Part shown: positions 4,773-5,377 of the stretch, one piece after another
Position numbering within the stretch: the first letter of the stretch is position 1
How the letters are laid out: each line of letters starts with the position of its first letter
NCBI GenBank assembly: GCA_039927975.1
Contig: JBDSTZ010000187.1
Coordinates: forward strand, 1 to 5,377
Reading direction: 5' to 3'
Length of the DNA: 5,377 nt
Origin: JBDSTZ01 sp039927975
GTDB lineage: Bacteria; Pseudomonadota; Gammaproteobacteria; Burkholderiales; Burkholderiaceae_D
Translations under genes and position numbers: made by a program
The notes under the pieces: model-generated
Seen by the model: only the letters and a program-made list of their open reading frames with translations
What the model was told of the DNA's origin: nothing
Databases searched by the model: none

Positions 4773-5377
4773 TTACGGCTTGCTGCTCAGCGTGACCTTG
4801 CTAGCGCCCAGTCCTTCGCTGGTCGCGGTCACGACGATCTGCCCGCCCTGCCCCGCCTTGGCGCGCACGATCGCCAGCGCCAGGCCGTTGAAGGCTTGCC
4901 GCTCGGGCGACTGGAAGGCCACATGGCTGGTGGCGTCGCCGTTGTCGGTGGCTACCAGTTCACCCGGGCCGCTGACGGTGAAGCGCACCGGATTATGGGT
5001 GCGCGGCACGGTCTTGCCGTCCTTGTCGGTGATCGCCACAGTGACGAAGGACAGGTCGGTGCCGTCGGCGCGCAGGCTGGCGCGGTCGGGCGTCAAGGCC
5101 AGCTTGGCGGCGGCGCCGGTGGTCTTGACGGTGTCCTCGGCCCACGGCTTGCCGGCCTTGTAGACCACCGCCTTCAGCGTGCCCGGCTGGTACACCACGT
5201 CGTCCCAGCGCAGGCGATAGTCGCGCGGACCGCGCTTCTTGCGGCCCAGCGACTGGCCGTTGAGAAACAGCTCGGCCTCGTCGCCCGAGGTGTACAGGTG
5301 CACCGGGGTGACCTGGCCGACCCGCTCCGGCCAGTTCCAGTGCGGCAGCAGGTGCGCCATCGGCAGCTCGGGCCGCC
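4773..5377 (-). CDS. Glycoside hydrolase family 2 (beta-galactosidase-type), C-terminal part (runs off the right edge)
   Basis: The last 200 residues of a large glycosidase are present, and the frame stays open to the right edge (RPELP precedes the first Met seen at 5360). The visible part opens MAHLLPHWNWPERVGQVTPVHLYT, the region following the TIM barrel in bacterial GH2 enzymes. It continues through a DUF4982-like beta-sandwich (ELFLNGQSLGRKKRG, LRWDDVVYQPGTLKAV). It then has a Glyco_hydro2_C5-like domain (LTPDRASLRADGTDLSFVTV, FTVSGPGELVATDNGDAT, FNGLALAIVRAK) and ends TLSSKP before a TAA stop. The whole enzyme is usually about 800 residues, exported, and removes terminal beta-galactosyl or related sugars. 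The catalytic glutamates lie in the missing part, so the substrate cannot be assigned. It converges on higBA and the capA remnant. Confidence 0.92.
   Translation of the reverse strand, partial: RPELPMAHLLPHWNWPERVGQVTPVHLYTSGDEAELFLNGQSLGRKKRGPRDYRLRWDDVVYQPGTLKAVVYKAGKPWAEDTVKTTGAAAKLALTPDRASLRADGTDLSFVTVAITDKDGKTVPRTHNPVRFTVSGPGELVATDNGDATSHVAFQSPERQAFNGLALAIVRAKAGQGGQIVVTATSEGLGASKVTLSSKP

Noticed and set aside
4513..5163. Open frame of 216 residues on the plus strand containing the capA fragment
   Set aside because: Only the 19 residues of the remnant resemble a protein. The rest is out of frame with higA and antisense to the GH2 gene.

Overview
The window comes from a high-GC Gram-negative bacterium. 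Codon use, the style of the promoters and the gene families fit an Oxalobacteraceae-type betaproteobacterium (Massilia, Duganella or Janthinobacterium group). That placement is inferred from overall character and was not tested by a search.

Layout from left to right. (1) On the minus strand is an ABC exporter operon: a complete ATPase (183-1037) followed by the first 61 residues of its membrane permease (1-183), joined by a TGATG stop/start overlap. A sigma70-like promoter with a perfect TATAAT lies just upstream. (2) Divergent from it, on the plus strand, is a secreted PL1-type pectate lyase-like beta-helix protein (1187-2482). (3) Next, behind its own extended -10 promoter candidate, is a two-gene unit: a small secreted protein of unknown function (2531-2935) overlapping by ATGA with a CapA/PgsA-family metallophosphatase-like protein (2932-3903) that carries a signal peptide. 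(4) A compact HigBA toxin-antitoxin module follows (4039-4660). It has clearly lower GC than its surroundings and its own promoter, placed so that the toxin mRNA should be leaderless or nearly so. (5) Eight bases after the antitoxin stop lies an orphan 56-bp fragment of a second capA-like gene (4669-4724), which matches the interior of the upstream capA. (6) Convergent from the right edge, on the minus strand, is the C-terminal 200 residues of a GH2 beta-galactosidase-type glycosidase, followed by a GC-rich hairpin.

The lyase and the glycosidase point to use of plant-type polysaccharides. The exporter and the CapA pair are cell-envelope functions whose substrates cannot be read from the sequence. 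The most interesting signal is the junction of HigBA with a capA remnant, which looks like the scar of a duplication or insertion event. No wholly new multi-gene system is evident. The uncharacterised small protein coupled to the CapA-like enzyme is the best candidate for undescribed biology.
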